From Cellulomonas sp. KRMCY2 (GTDB lineage Bacteria > Actinomycetota > Actinomycetes > Actinomycetales > Cellulomonadaceae), in the NCBI RefSeq assembly GCF_000526515.1, contig NZ_JAGF01000001.1, positions 496,001 through 560,000 on the forward strand: DNA of 64,000 bases, in the 5' to 3' direction. How positions within the stretch are numbered: the stretch's first letter is position 1; each line of letters starts with the position of its first letter. Below are positions 9,119 to 17,619 of the stretch, piece after piece. The notes beneath the pieces were generated by a model. The model ran no database searches. It worked only from the letters and a program-made list of their open reading frames with translations, and had not been told where the DNA came from. A program made the translations under genes and the position numbers.

Positions 9119-9130
9119 TGAAACGATTCA
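9119..9130. promoter_or_regulatory. LacI-type operator copy 3 (fucO)
   Basis: TGAAACGATTCA is identical to the copies at 2655 and 2803 and lies 45 bp upstream of the fucO start. It places the lactaldehyde reductase in the same regulon as the transporter and aldolase. Confidence 0.85.
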
Positions 9131-9175
9131 CAGACGCGGGCACACCGGCTGCCCCCTCGACAGGACGGGTGCGAC

Positions 9176-10327
9176 GTGGCACAGCGGATGATCTGGAACC
9201 AGACGGCCTACTTCGGCGCGGGCAGCATCGAGGTCATCCCCGGCGAGCTCGCGCGACGCGGCTTCACCAAGGCGCTGGTCGTCTCGGACACGGTCCTGGT
9301 GGAGTCCGGCGTCACGGCGCGGGTCACGGACCTGCTCGACGCAGCCGGGTTCGCCTACGAGGTGTTCAGCGACGTCCTGCCCAACCCGCCGATCGCCAAC
9401 GTCCAGGCGGGTGTGGCGGCGTTCGAGGCCAGCGGCGCTGACGTGCTCATCGCCGTGGGTGGCGGCTCGCCGCAGGACACCTGCAAGGCCGTGGGGATCA
9501 TCGTGGCCAACCCCGAGTTCGCCGACGTGCGGTCGCTCGAGGGTGGCGCAGCGACCAAGAACCCGTCGGTCCCGATCATCGCCGTGCCGACCACGGCGGG
9601 TACCGCGTCGGAGACGACGATCAACTACGTCATCACCGACGTCGAGCGCCAGCGCAAGTTCGTCTGCTTCGACCCGCACGACATCCCGGTCATGGCCGTC
9701 GTGGACTCCGAGATGATGTCGAGCGCACCGCGCTCGCTCAAGGTGGCCACCGGTCTGGACGCGCTCACCCACGCGATCGAGGGCTACGTCACCCTGGGCG
9801 CCTGGGAGCTGTCGGACCTCTTCCATCTCAAGGCGATCCAGGTCATCGCTGCGTCGCTGCGCGAGGCGGCCGACGGCGACCCCGGTGCCGCAGAGCGGAT
9901 GGCCCTGGCCCAGTACGTCGCCGGGATGGGCTACTCCAACGTCGGGCTCGGTCTGGTGCACGCGATGGCCCACCCGCTCGGAGCGTTCTACGCCGCGCCG
10001 CACGGGGTGGCCAACGGCGTGCTCCTGGCACCCGTGATGGCGTTCAACGCACCCGAGACCGGTGAGCGCTACCGCGACATCGCCGCAGCCTTCGGGGTCG
10101 CGGACGCCGCGACCCGACCGCTCGACCAGGTCCGTGCGGCCGCCGTCGAGGCGGTCGCCGCGCTGACGCTGGACCTGGGCAACCCGACCACCCTCAGGGC
10201 CCTGGGAGCGACCGAGGCCAACCTGCCCGCACTCGCCCAGGCAGCCTTCGACGACGTGTGTGCCGGCGGCAACCCCCGGTCGGCGACCGTCGCCGAGATC
10301 GAGGCGCTGTACCGCTCCGTCCTGTAG
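9176..10327 (+). CDS. fucO: Lactaldehyde reductase (iron-dependent alcohol dehydrogenase)
   Basis: This 383-residue group III iron-dependent alcohol dehydrogenase is FucO-like: N-terminus RMIWNQTAYFGAGSIEVI, NAD-binding GGGSPQDTCKA, and the iron-ligand region with H-A-I-E-G and GLVHAMAHPLGAFY...PHGVAN. It would reduce L-lactaldehyde to 1,2-propanediol when NADH must be disposed of, complementing the oxidative aldolase-dehydrogenase/Lut branch. GTG 9176 follows AGGACGG. The shared operator supports the lactaldehyde role over a generic alcohol dehydrogenase. Confidence 0.9.
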   Translation: MAQRMIWNQTAYFGAGSIEVIPGELARRGFTKALVVSDTVLVESGVTARVTDLLDAAGFAYEVFSDVLPNPPIANVQAGVAAFEASGADVLIAVGGGSPQDTCKAVGIIVANPEFADVRSLEGGAATKNPSVPIIAVPTTAGTASETTINYVITDVERQRKFVCFDPHDIPVMAVVDSEMMSSAPRSLKVATGLDALTHAIEGYVTLGAWELSDLFHLKAIQVIAASLREAADGDPGAAERMALAQYVAGMGYSNVGLGLVHAMAHPLGAFYAAPHGVANGVLLAPVMAFNAPETGERYRDIAAAFGVADAATRPLDQVRAAAVEAVAALTLDLGNPTTLRALGATEANLPALAQAAFDDVCAGGNPRSATVAEIEALYRSVL

Positions 10328-10403
10328 CCGGCAGCGGCGGGCATCGCCGTCGGCCCGACGCCCATGGACCCGACCACGCCGTCAACAGACATCGCTTCGT
10401 GTC

Positions 10404-10814
10404 TCAGGTCGGCAGCACCGCGGCGATCGCGCTCACCTCGATGAGGGCGCCCGGCACGCCGAGTCCCGCGACCCGTGCGGCGACCACGAGGGGCGGGTTT
10501 CCGGCGCCCGCGAGCCGTGGTGCGATGGCGCCGTAGGCCGCGCCGAGATCGGCGTCCGCGGTGATGAGCACCGACCACTGCACGACGTCAGCGAGCGATG
10601 CGCCTGCCGCTTCGAGCGCGATGCTCGCGTTGTCGATCGCTCGGCTCGACTGCTCGGCGACGTCGCTCGAGACGATCGCGCCGGTGGCGTCGACGCCGTT
10701 CTGGCCGCCGACGTAGATGGTCGTCGCGCCCGCAGGCACGATCGCGACATGGCTGAACGCCGGGCTCGCGACGAGCCCGGCAGGCTGCAGACGGGTGATC
10801 TCCATGGCATCCAC
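10404..10814 (-). CDS. RidA/YjgF-family protein
   Basis: This 136-residue RidA-fold protein has typical segments: FSHVAIVPAGATTIYVGGQ near the N-terminus, then IDNASIALEAAGASLADVV and VPGALIEVSAIA near the C-terminus. RidA proteins deaminate reactive enamines/imines, but many paralogues have other or unknown substrates. The arginine usually found in the RidA subgroup near the C-terminus (ARLPxxxxVE) is absent, which suggests a non-RidA subgroup. The ATG at 10805 is an alternative start. It converges on fucO and shares no evident operon. Confidence 0.85.
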   Translation of the reverse strand: MDAMEITRLQPAGLVASPAFSHVAIVPAGATTIYVGGQNGVDATGAIVSSDVAEQSSRAIDNASIALEAAGASLADVVQWSVLITADADLGAAYGAIAPRLAGAGNPPLVVAARVAGLGVPGALIEVSAIAAVLPT

Positions 10815-10907
10815 GGTTCCACAAGGCCCTGACAGCGATGGAGCGCTCCGGCGCCACGAGGCGAGGTCAGCGTCGTCTCCGGGCCCCGCGGATCGTGCCC
10901 GCCGCGC

Positions 10908-11381
10908 TCACGGCCGGCGTGCCGCTCGCTTCACGAGCTCGCCGATCCGCTCCTCGTCGACGGCGGCGAGCGTCGTCAGGGCGAACGCGGTCGGCCACAT
11001 CGAACCGTCGTCGAGGTTCGCGGAGTCGTTGAAGCCGAGCGTCGCGTACCTCGCCTCGAACTTCTCGGCACTCTGGAAGAAGCAGACGACCGTGCCGCCC
11101 ATCGCGTAGGCCGGCATCCCGTACCAGAGGCGTGGCGTCAGGTCCGGCGCGCTGGTCATGACGATCTCGTGGACCCGCTCGGCCATGGCGCGGTCCGGTC
11201 CGGGCATCTCCGCGATCTTCGCGAGCACCTCGACCTCCGGGTCCACCGTGCCCCCGCCGCGGCGGTTCGCGGTCCTGACCTCGCGGGCGCGCTCCTTCAC
11301 GGCCGCCCGCTCCTCGGCCGTGAACGCCTGAGGTGCGAGGGACAAATGTCCGGGGATCGCGCGCTCCCGGCCTGGGAGCAT
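10908..11381 (-). CDS. DUF1801-domain protein (YdhG-like)
   Basis: This small soluble protein (157 residues as given) carries a DUF1801/YdhG-like fold: a helical N-terminus rich in Arg/Glu, then [35 protein letters not shown] and [20 protein letters not shown]. Related proteins are sometimes annotated as iron chaperones; the function is not established. The true start may lie downstream of 11381, because the first ~18 residues look unlike the family. Confidence 0.8.
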   Translation of the reverse strand: MLPGRERAIPGHLSLAPQAFTAEERAAVKERAREVRTANRRGGGTVDPEVEVLAKIAEMPGPDRAMAERVHEIVMTSAPDLTPRLWYGMPAYAMGGTVVCFFQSAEKFEARYATLGFNDSANLDDGSMWPTAFALTTLAAVDEERIGELVKRAARRP

Positions 11382-11435
11382 CGAAGGGCAGCGCTGTGCT
11401 GCGACCAGACCACATCTGATTCACGGGAGTGTCCG

Positions 11436-11723
11436 GTGGAGAAGAGACTCGGTGTGGTGTCGATCATCGTGGAGCGTCCACGTGCCCCGATCGATGGCGT
11501 CAATGAGCTGCTGTCGCAGTTCGGCGACGAGATCATCGGGCGGTTCGGGCTCCCGTACGCACAACGAGGCGTGAACATCATCACGCTCGTCGTCGACACC
11601 TCCGTTGAGCGCGTCAGCGCGCTCACGGGCAAGCTGGGCAAGCTCCCAGGCGTTCAGGTGCGGTCTCTCATGTCCAGGACCGCCGCGCCAGGAGCTGACC
11701 TTGCCCCTCCCCCTGATCTCTGA
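11436..11723 (+). CDS. TM1266-type iron-only hydrogenase system regulator
   Basis: This 95-residue ACT-like small protein begins VEKRLGVVSIIVERP and contains the stretch RGVNIITLVVDTSVERV near residue 45, matching the TM1266/putative regulator family found in [FeFe]-hydrogenase clusters. Such proteins resemble NikR C-terminal domains and are thought to be regulatory. GTG 11436 follows a GGGAG. The 3' end overlaps hydE by 23 nt, so it is the first gene of the hyd operon. The C-terminal ~15 residues are proline/alanine-rich and probably unstructured. Confidence 0.85.
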   Translation: MEKRLGVVSIIVERPRAPIDGVNELLSQFGDEIIGRFGLPYAQRGVNIITLVVDTSVERVSALTGKLGKLPGVQVRSLMSRTAAPGADLAPPPDL

Positions 11724-12807
11724 ACGTCCGCTCCCAGGCGCCCCCGCCGACGTCACCGGTGCACGCAGGCAGCTGATCGACCGGCTGTCCGCGGACGGCC
11801 GCCTGCCCCTCGGCGACTGGGAGACCCTGCTCTCCTCCCCCTCGCAGGAGGACCGCGCGTACGCCCGGGACAGGGCCGCGGAGGTGGCTCGGTCCCAGTT
11901 CGGCAACCGCGTCTTCGTCCGTGGGCTCATCGAGTTCTCGAGCCACTGCCGCCAGGACTGCCTGTACTGCGGCATCCGCAAGAGCAACCGCGACGCGGAG
12001 CGCTACCGCCTCAGCCCCGACGAGATCCTGGCCTGCTGCGCCGAGGGCTACCGGCTCGGCTACCGCACCTTCGTGCTGCAGAGCGGCGAGGACGCGCGGT
12101 ACACGACCGAGGTCGTCACCGACATCGTGCGCCGGATCCGCGCGGCCTACCCCGACTGCGCGATCACCCTGTCGATCGGCGAACGCAGCAGAGCGGCGTA
12201 CCAGCAGTTCTTCGACGCCGGCGCGAACCGCTTCCTCCTGCGTCACGAGACGGCGGACAGCGAGCACTACGACCGGCTGCATCCCGCCGGGCGAACCCTG
12301 GAGTCGCGGCTGGCGTGCTTGTCCGACCTCAAGGAGATCGGCTTCCAGACCGGTGCCGGCTTCATGGTGGGGTCGCCGTTCCAGACCGTCAACCACCTGG
12401 CCAAGGACCTGGTGCTCCTCTCGGAGCTCCGGCCGCACATGGTCGGGATCGGCCCCTTCCTGCCACACCACCGCACACCGTTCGCTGATCAGCCGGCCGG
12501 CTCCGTGGACCTGACCCTGTTCATCCTGAGCCTGGTGCGCCTCATGCTGCCGACCGTCCTGCTGCCGTCCACCACCGCGCTGGGCACCGCCCGGGCCGGG
12601 GCCCGGGAGTCCGGGATCCAGGCGGGCGCGAACGTGGTGATGCTGAACCTCAGCCCCCCCGAGCAGCGGCCCAAGTACCTGCTGTACGACAACAAGCCCG
12701 TCAGCGGCGAGGTCGTCGAGATGACCGAGGCCGTGCGCCGGTCGCTCGGCCGGATCGGCTACGAGATGGTCGTCGACCGCGGCGACCACCCGGAGGCGGC
12801 CCGATGA
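11701..12807 (+). CDS. hydE: [FeFe]-hydrogenase H-cluster radical SAM maturase HydE
   Basis: This 368-residue radical SAM enzyme has the cluster motif C83-x3-C87-x2-C90 (CRQDCLYCG) and HydE-type segments VRGLIEFSSHC, FVLQSGED, LRHETADSEHY and FMVGSPFQT. HydE works on the HydG-made iron synthon during assembly of the diiron subcluster. TTG 11701 is chosen because AGGAG lies 7 nt upstream; no better ATG or GTG fits the N-terminus. It overlaps the TM1266-type gene upstream and hydF downstream (ATGA). HydG is not encoded nearby. A HydE-like paralogue outside hydrogenase maturation is possible but less likely beside hydF. Confidence 0.92.
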   Translation: MPLPLISERPLPGAPADVTGARRQLIDRLSADGRLPLGDWETLLSSPSQEDRAYARDRAAEVARSQFGNRVFVRGLIEFSSHCRQDCLYCGIRKSNRDAERYRLSPDEILACCAEGYRLGYRTFVLQSGEDARYTTEVVTDIVRRIRAAYPDCAITLSIGERSRAAYQQFFDAGANRFLLRHETADSEHYDRLHPAGRTLESRLACLSDLKEIGFQTGAGFMVGSPFQTVNHLAKDLVLLSELRPHMVGIGPFLPHHRTPFADQPAGSVDLTLFILSLVRLMLPTVLLPSTTALGTARAGARESGIQAGANVVMLNLSPPEQRPKYLLYDNKPVSGEVVEMTEAVRRSLGRIGYEMVVDRGDHPEAAR

Positions 12808-14000
12808 GCCTCAACGACACCCCACGCGCGAACCGGCTGCACATCGGCATCTACGGCAAGCGCAACGTCGGCAAGTCCTCCCTCGTCAACGCCATCACGG
12901 GCCAGTCGATCGCGGTGGTGTCCGACGTGCCGGGGACGACCACGGACCCGGTGTACAAGGCGATGGAGCTGCACGGCATCGGCCCTGTCGTCTTCATCGA
13001 CACTGCCGGCCTCGACGACACGGGCCCGCTCGGAGAGCTCCGCGTGGGCAAGACGCGCGAGGCCAGCCGGAAGACCGACGTCGCGCTCCTCGTGCTCACC
13101 GCAGCGCCGGACGTCGAGGCCGAGTGGGTCGCCGACCTCGCACGCCGCGGCGTTCCCGTGATCGCCGTGATCAACAAGGCGGACACCCTCGGCGACCTGG
13201 AGGTGCTCCGGGCCGAGATCCGCGCCCGGCTGCGCCTCGAGCCGCTCGTGGTGAGCGCGCGGACCGGGGCCAACGTCGCAGCCATCCGTGAGGCGATCAT
13301 CACCGAGCTCCCGGACGACGAGCCGACGAGCATCACGGGCGCACTGGCGGAGCCCGGCGACCTCGTCCTGCTCGTCATGCCGCAGGACATCCAGGCGCCG
13401 AAGGGCCGGCTGATCCTGCCGCAGGTCCAGACCCTGCGGGACCTGCTGGACAAGAAGTGCCTCGTCATGAGCTGTACGACGGACCAGCTCGGGCGGACCC
13501 TCGCCGCCCTCGTCCGCCCCCCGAAGCTCATCATCACCGACTCCCAGGTGTTCGCGGCCGTGTACGCCATGAAGCCGCCGGAGAGCCTCCTCACGTCGTT
13601 CTCCGTCCTCTTCGCCAGCTACAAGGGCGACATCCAGGCCTTCGTCGAGGGCGCTGAGGGCATCGGTCGCCTGACGAGCGAGTCCCGGGTGCTCATCGCC
13701 GAGTCGTGCACGCATGCTCCGCTGGAGGAGGACATCGGCCGGGTCAAGATCCCTGCGCTGCTCCGGAAGCGGTTCGGCGACACGCTCCAGGTGGACATGC
13801 TGAGCGGCCCCGGCCTGATCGCGGACCTCGGCTCCTACGACCTCGTCATCCACTGCGGTGGGTGCATGTTCAACCGGCGCCACGTGCTCTCCCGTATCGA
13901 CGAGGCGCAGACCCTGGGCGTCCCGATCACCAACTACGGGATCACGATCGCCTACCTGTCCGGGATCCTGGACAAGATCAGCCTCCCCGGGCCGCGATGA
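12804..14000 (+). CDS. hydF: [FeFe]-hydrogenase H-cluster maturation GTPase HydF
   Basis: This 398-residue protein has an N-terminal GTPase domain (P-loop GKRNVGKSS, VPGTTTDPV, DTAG, NKAD), a dimerisation region, and the C-terminal 4Fe-4S signature C302-x-H304...H350-C351-x2-C354 (CTH...HCGGC), which agrees with the HydF C-x-H-x(44-53)-H-C-x2-C pattern. HydF is the scaffold that carries the diiron precursor to apo-HydA. Its start overlaps the hydE stop and its stop overlaps the permease start, so all are one transcript. Confidence 0.96.
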   Translation: MSLNDTPRANRLHIGIYGKRNVGKSSLVNAITGQSIAVVSDVPGTTTDPVYKAMELHGIGPVVFIDTAGLDDTGPLGELRVGKTREASRKTDVALLVLTAAPDVEAEWVADLARRGVPVIAVINKADTLGDLEVLRAEIRARLRLEPLVVSARTGANVAAIREAIITELPDDEPTSITGALAEPGDLVLLVMPQDIQAPKGRLILPQVQTLRDLLDKKCLVMSCTTDQLGRTLAALVRPPKLIITDSQVFAAVYAMKPPESLLTSFSVLFASYKGDIQAFVEGAEGIGRLTSESRVLIAESCTHAPLEEDIGRVKIPALLRKRFGDTLQVDMLSGPGLIADLGSYDLVIHCGGCMFNRRHVLSRIDEAQTLGVPITNYGITIAYLSGILDKISLPGPR

Positions 14001-14755
14001 GGCGGCCCCTGCGCGGCGCGCTCGTCGCCGTCGTCATCGTCGGGGTCTGGTGGGTGCTCACCGAGCTGCACCTGTGGAGCGCCTACGTCCTTCCGACCCC
14101 GGGACGTGTGTGGACGAGCACCGTGACGATGACGATGTCCGGCGAGCTCCCGGAGCACATCGTCATCAGCTTCGGCAGAGTCCTCACGGGGTTCGGGGTC
14201 GCGTTCGCGCTGGCGTTCGCGCTGGGCGTCGTCGCCCTGCTCCTGCCAGGTCTGGACGGCTTTCTCGCACCCGTCCTGTCGTTCCTCAAGAACGTCCCGC
14301 CGCTCGCCCTGATCCCGCTGCTCATCCTGTGGTTCGGCATCGACGAGACGGCCAAGATCATCGTGATCGTGCTGACGGCCTTCTTCCCGATGTACATGAG
14401 CATCAAGAAGGGCCTCCTGGCGTGCAGTCCGCAGCTGCTGGAGGTCGGGACGTCACTGCACTTCTCCACGGCCCAGCAGTTCTTCCTGATCCGGCTCCCC
14501 CATGCCGTCCCGGACATCCTCGTCGGGATGCGCATCAGCTTGGGGTTCGCCTGGCGGGCGCTCGTCGGCGCCGAGATGATCGCCGCGGCATCGGGGCTCG
14601 GCTACCTCATCCTCGACGCCCAGCGCATGTCCAGGTCCGACAAGGTGATCGTCGGCATCGTCACGATCGGGCTCGTCGGCATCCTCTGCGACCGGCTGTT
14701 CACCGGTGCCGTCCGTCGCACCATGCGCTGGGGGATCGATGACAGCTGGAGCTGA
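13997..14755 (+). CDS. ABC transporter permease (SsuC/TauC/ThiX type) in the hyd operon
   Basis: This 252-residue permease has the BPD_transp_1 architecture of nitrate/sulfonate/taurine importers: an N-terminal membrane helix, the segment FLKNVPPLALIPLLILWFG, and the EAA-like loop around LLEVGTSLHFS. ATG 13997 overlaps the hydF stop (ATGA). It pairs with the ATPase at 14739 and the binding protein at 15440. The substrate cannot be read from the sequence; the tight coupling to hydF makes a compound connected to hydrogenase or fermentation metabolism plausible, but that is inference. Confidence 0.88.
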   Translation: MRRPLRGALVAVVIVGVWWVLTELHLWSAYVLPTPGRVWTSTVTMTMSGELPEHIVISFGRVLTGFGVAFALAFALGVVALLLPGLDGFLAPVLSFLKNVPPLALIPLLILWFGIDETAKIIVIVLTAFFPMYMSIKKGLLACSPQLLEVGTSLHFSTAQQFFLIRLPHAVPDILVGMRISLGFAWRALVGAEMIAAASGLGYLILDAQRMSRSDKVIVGIVTIGLVGILCDRLFTGAVRRTMRWGIDDSWS

Positions 14756-15446
14756 GATCACCCGGCTCTGCAAGAGCTTCACGGTGGCCGACCGGGTGGT
14801 CAGCGTCCTTGACGGCCTGGACTTCGCCCAGCGCGACGGGATCACCGTCGTCCTCGGCGCGAGCGGCTGCGGCAAGACCACGCTGCTGCGGCTGATCGCT
14901 GGGATGGACACCCCGGAGGCCGGCACCATCCGCATCAGAGGCACGGGAAGCATCGGGATGGTGTTCCAGGAGCCCCGCCTCATGCCCTGGCTGACGACGG
15001 TGCAGAACATCCGCTTCGGGCTCGGCCGTGGCGCGTGCAACACGCAGCGGCTGGTCGAGCTGGCCGGTCTGACGGGCTTCGAGAAGGCACTGCCCCACCA
15101 GCTCTCCGGCGGGATGCAGCACCGCGTCGCACTGGCCCGGGCCCTGGCCAACCACTCGGCCCTGGTGCTCATGGACGAGCCGTTCGCGGGCCTGGACCAC
15201 CTCACGCGCGAGCGGATGCAGGACCAGCTGCTGGCGCTGCAGCGCGCCGAAGGCATGAACGTCCTCTTCGTGACCCACAGCATCGACGAGGCGCTGTACC
15301 TGGGCGACCGGATCGTCGTCCTGCACCACGGCCGCATCGACGCGGACCACGACCTTGCCCACGTGCCCGGTCAACGCAGCCGGGCACCCGACCTCGAGCT
15401 CACCCGACTCATCCGCTCCACGATCCAAGGGGAAGAACCATGCTGA
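14739..15446 (+). CDS. ABC transporter ATP-binding protein (SsuB/TauB type)
   Basis: This 235-residue single ABC cassette has Walker A GASGCGKTT, Q-loop VFQEPRLMPW, signature LSGGMQHR, Walker B LVLMDEP and switch His (THS). The tryptophan after the Q-loop is typical of the nitrate/sulfonate/taurine subfamily. ATG 14739 lies inside the permease gene (17-nt overlap). At 235 residues it is slightly shorter than SsuB. Confidence 0.92.
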   Translation: MTAGAEITRLCKSFTVADRVVSVLDGLDFAQRDGITVVLGASGCGKTTLLRLIAGMDTPEAGTIRIRGTGSIGMVFQEPRLMPWLTTVQNIRFGLGRGACNTQRLVELAGLTGFEKALPHQLSGGMQHRVALARALANHSALVLMDEPFAGLDHLTRERMQDQLLALQRAEGMNVLFVTHSIDEALYLGDRIVVLHHGRIDADHDLAHVPGQRSRAPDLELTRLIRSTIQGEEPC

Positions 15447-16447
15447 AGAAGACACTGGCGTTCGCCGCCGCGGCGGCCGTGAGCCTCGGAGCGCTGGCGG
15501 GCTGCACCGCCGAGGCAGCCTCCGAGGCGCCGACGACCCCCACCGTGTCGCAGGCGCCGGACGCGCCCGAGGCGCCAACGGTCGACGAGGTGACGATCAC
15601 CTACGTCACCGCGCCCCTGAACGTCCCGTCGATCACCGAGCGCGAGCTCGGGACCTTCGCCGACGCCTTCGGGCAGGCAGGAGTGGACGTCGCCTACGCC
15701 GAGCTCACCACCGGCCCGGAGCAGACCGCGGCCCTCGCCTCCGGGGACATCCAGCTCCTGTTCGCCGTCGGCGCCACCTCCGTGATCTTGTCGGCCGCCA
15801 ACGGCGCCGACATCGCGATCGTGGACATGTACAGCCGGTCGCCGGAGGCATTCATGCTGGTCAGCGGGCCCGACGGCCCGACGAGCCCCGCCGACCTCGT
15901 CGGCCGGACCGTGGGCGGACCGAAGGGCACGATCCTGCACGAGCTCCTGCTCGCGTACCTAGCCACCGGCGGGTACACCGCCGACGACATCGACTTCGTC
16001 GACATGACCATCCCGGACGCTCAGGCCGCGCTGGCCGGCGGCAGCCTCGACGTCGCGCTCCTCGCCGGCCCGGCGGCCGCCACGATGCTCTCCGACGGGT
16101 TCCAGAAGGTCACGGACGGGAGCGGCCTGGTCGGCGCAACCATCGTCGTGGCCACCACCCGGGAGTTCGCCGACGCGAACCCGGCGATCGTCCGCACCTT
16201 CCGCGAGGCTCACCAGTCGGTCCTGGACTACATGGACGCCCACCCCGACGAGGTCGTCGGCATGGCCGCGGCCGAGACCGGGCTCCCGGAGGCCGCGGTC
16301 CGCGACATGGTCGGCATGTACGACTTCAGCACCGAGGTCACGGACGCCGACATCGCGGCGATGTCTGCCACCGTCGACTTCATGGTGGCGAACGGCATGA
16401 TCGAGGAGGCCGTCGACGTGGAGAGCCTGATCCTGGGCGCCGAGTGA
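15440..16447 (+). CDS. NMT1/SsuA-like substrate-binding lipoprotein
   Basis: This 335-residue protein has a lipoprotein signal with lipobox L19-A-G-C22, a short acidic Ala/Pro/Thr-rich linker, then an NMT1/THI5-like (SsuA) type 2 periplasmic-binding fold. ADLVGRTVGGPKGT and the DVALLAGPAA region line the expected ligand cleft. ATG 15440 overlaps the ATPase stop and follows AAGGGGAAG. Homologues bind sulfonates, nitrate, thiamine precursors or aromatics; the ligand here is undetermined. Confidence 0.88.
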   Translation: MLKKTLAFAAAAAVSLGALAGCTAEAASEAPTTPTVSQAPDAPEAPTVDEVTITYVTAPLNVPSITERELGTFADAFGQAGVDVAYAELTTGPEQTAALASGDIQLLFAVGATSVILSAANGADIAIVDMYSRSPEAFMLVSGPDGPTSPADLVGRTVGGPKGTILHELLLAYLATGGYTADDIDFVDMTIPDAQAALAGGSLDVALLAGPAAATMLSDGFQKVTDGSGLVGATIVVATTREFADANPAIVRTFREAHQSVLDYMDAHPDEVVGMAAAETGLPEAAVRDMVGMYDFSTEVTDADIAAMSATVDFMVANGMIEEAVDVESLILGAE

Positions 16448-16480
16448 TCTGACCCGACCTGGATCACGGTCGAGCGACGG

Positions 16481-17614
16481 TCAGGCGATCCGCACCGGGA
16501 GGGAGCGACGGCCCCAGTGGCCGACGGCGGTGCCGAAACGGCCGGGCACCACCGTCCCGCACTCCGGGCACCGTCCGTCGGCAGTCACCGAGTACGCCAG
16601 GACCGCGTACCAGTCGCGCTCGACGAGCACATGCCCGCACCTCGGGCACGACGTCGTCTCCCCTGCCGGGTCGTGCACGTTTCCCGTGTAGACGAAGTGC
16701 AGGCCGACGTCGAGCGCGGTGGCCCGCGCGGCGCGCAGCGCGGCGGGCGAGGTCGACGGCACGTCGAGCATCTTGAAGTCGGGGTGGAAGGCCGAGAGGT
16801 GCAGCGGAACGTCCGGGCCGAGCTCGGCGAGGATCCACCGGCACATGCGCTCCACCTCGTCACGCGCGTCGTTGTAGCCGGGGATGAGCAAGGTGGTGAG
16901 CTCGAGCCAGGTGTCGGTGTGCTCGTGCACCCACACGATCGTGTCGAGCACGTCGCGCAGGTGCGAGCCGGTCACCTTCCAGTAGAAGTCCTCGGTGAAC
17001 CCCTTGAGGTCGATGTTCGCGGCGTCCATCGGCCCGAAGAGCTCGACGCGCGCCTGCGCGGTGATGTACCCCGCCGTGACGGCGAGGGCGTGCAGGCCGC
17101 GTTCGTGGCACGCCACGGCAGTGTCGATCGCGTACTCGGCGAAGATCACCGGGTCGTTGTAGGTGAACGCCACCGAGTCGCAGCCCGTGGACTCGGCGGT
17201 CCGAGCGATGTCGTCGGGTGTGGCGACGGCGGCCAGCCGGTCCCACTCGCGGGACTTGGAGATGTCCCAGTTCTGGCAGAACCGGCAGTTCAGGTTGCAG
17301 CCGGCGGTGCCGAAAGACAGCACCGCGGTACCGGGGTGGAAGTGCGAGAGGGGCTTCTTCTCCACCGGGTCGATGGCGAAGCCGGAGCTCCGGCCGTACG
17401 TGGTCAGCACCATCCGGTCACCGTCACGAGCACGGACGAAGCAGAACCCACGCTGTCCCGGGTGCAGCCGGCAGCGCCGTGGGCACAGGTCGCACTGCAG
17501 CCGTCCGTCGTCCAGCGCGGACCACCACCGGGCGGTCGGGGCGTCGGGCCAGGTCGCCACGCCCGGGAACGTCGCATCGCTGCCCGGGGACGTCGCCGGC
17601 TTGTCATCCCGCAT
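16481..17614 (-). CDS. amrS: AmmeMemoRadiSam system radical SAM enzyme
   Basis: This 377-residue protein has an N-terminal cysteine-rich module (C41-DLCPRRC, C58), then the radical SAM motif C106-x3-C110-x2-C113 (CNLNCRFC), characteristic segments TYNDPVIFAEY and TAGYI, and a C-terminal zinc-ribbon-like tail (CPRCGH, CPEC). This order is that of AmrS, a PflA-activase relative found with MEMO and AMMECR1 homologues. ATG 17614 has AGGGG 8 nt upstream; longer in-frame extensions overlap the MEMO gene. The biochemical role of the system is unsettled. It is convergent with the hyd/ABC operon. No AMMECR1 (protein A) gene is nearby. Confidence 0.92.
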   Translation of the reverse strand: MRDDKPATSPGSDATFPGVATWPDAPTARWWSALDDGRLQCDLCPRRCRLHPGQRGFCFVRARDGDRMVLTTYGRSSGFAIDPVEKKPLSHFHPGTAVLSFGTAGCNLNCRFCQNWDISKSREWDRLAAVATPDDIARTAESTGCDSVAFTYNDPVIFAEYAIDTAVACHERGLHALAVTAGYITAQARVELFGPMDAANIDLKGFTEDFYWKVTGSHLRDVLDTIVWVHEHTDTWLELTTLLIPGYNDARDEVERMCRWILAELGPDVPLHLSAFHPDFKMLDVPSTSPAALRAARATALDVGLHFVYTGNVHDPAGETTSCPRCGHVLVERDWYAVLAYSVTADGRCPECGTVVPGRFGTAVGHWGRRSLPVRIA

Positions 17615-17619
17615 GCCTC

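Noticed and set aside
16444-16467. Bidirectional terminator between the binding-protein gene and the radical SAM gene
   Set aside because: The GTGATC/GATCAC arms are only 6 bp with a 12-nt loop and no T-run, and they include the stop codon. Too weak to annotate.
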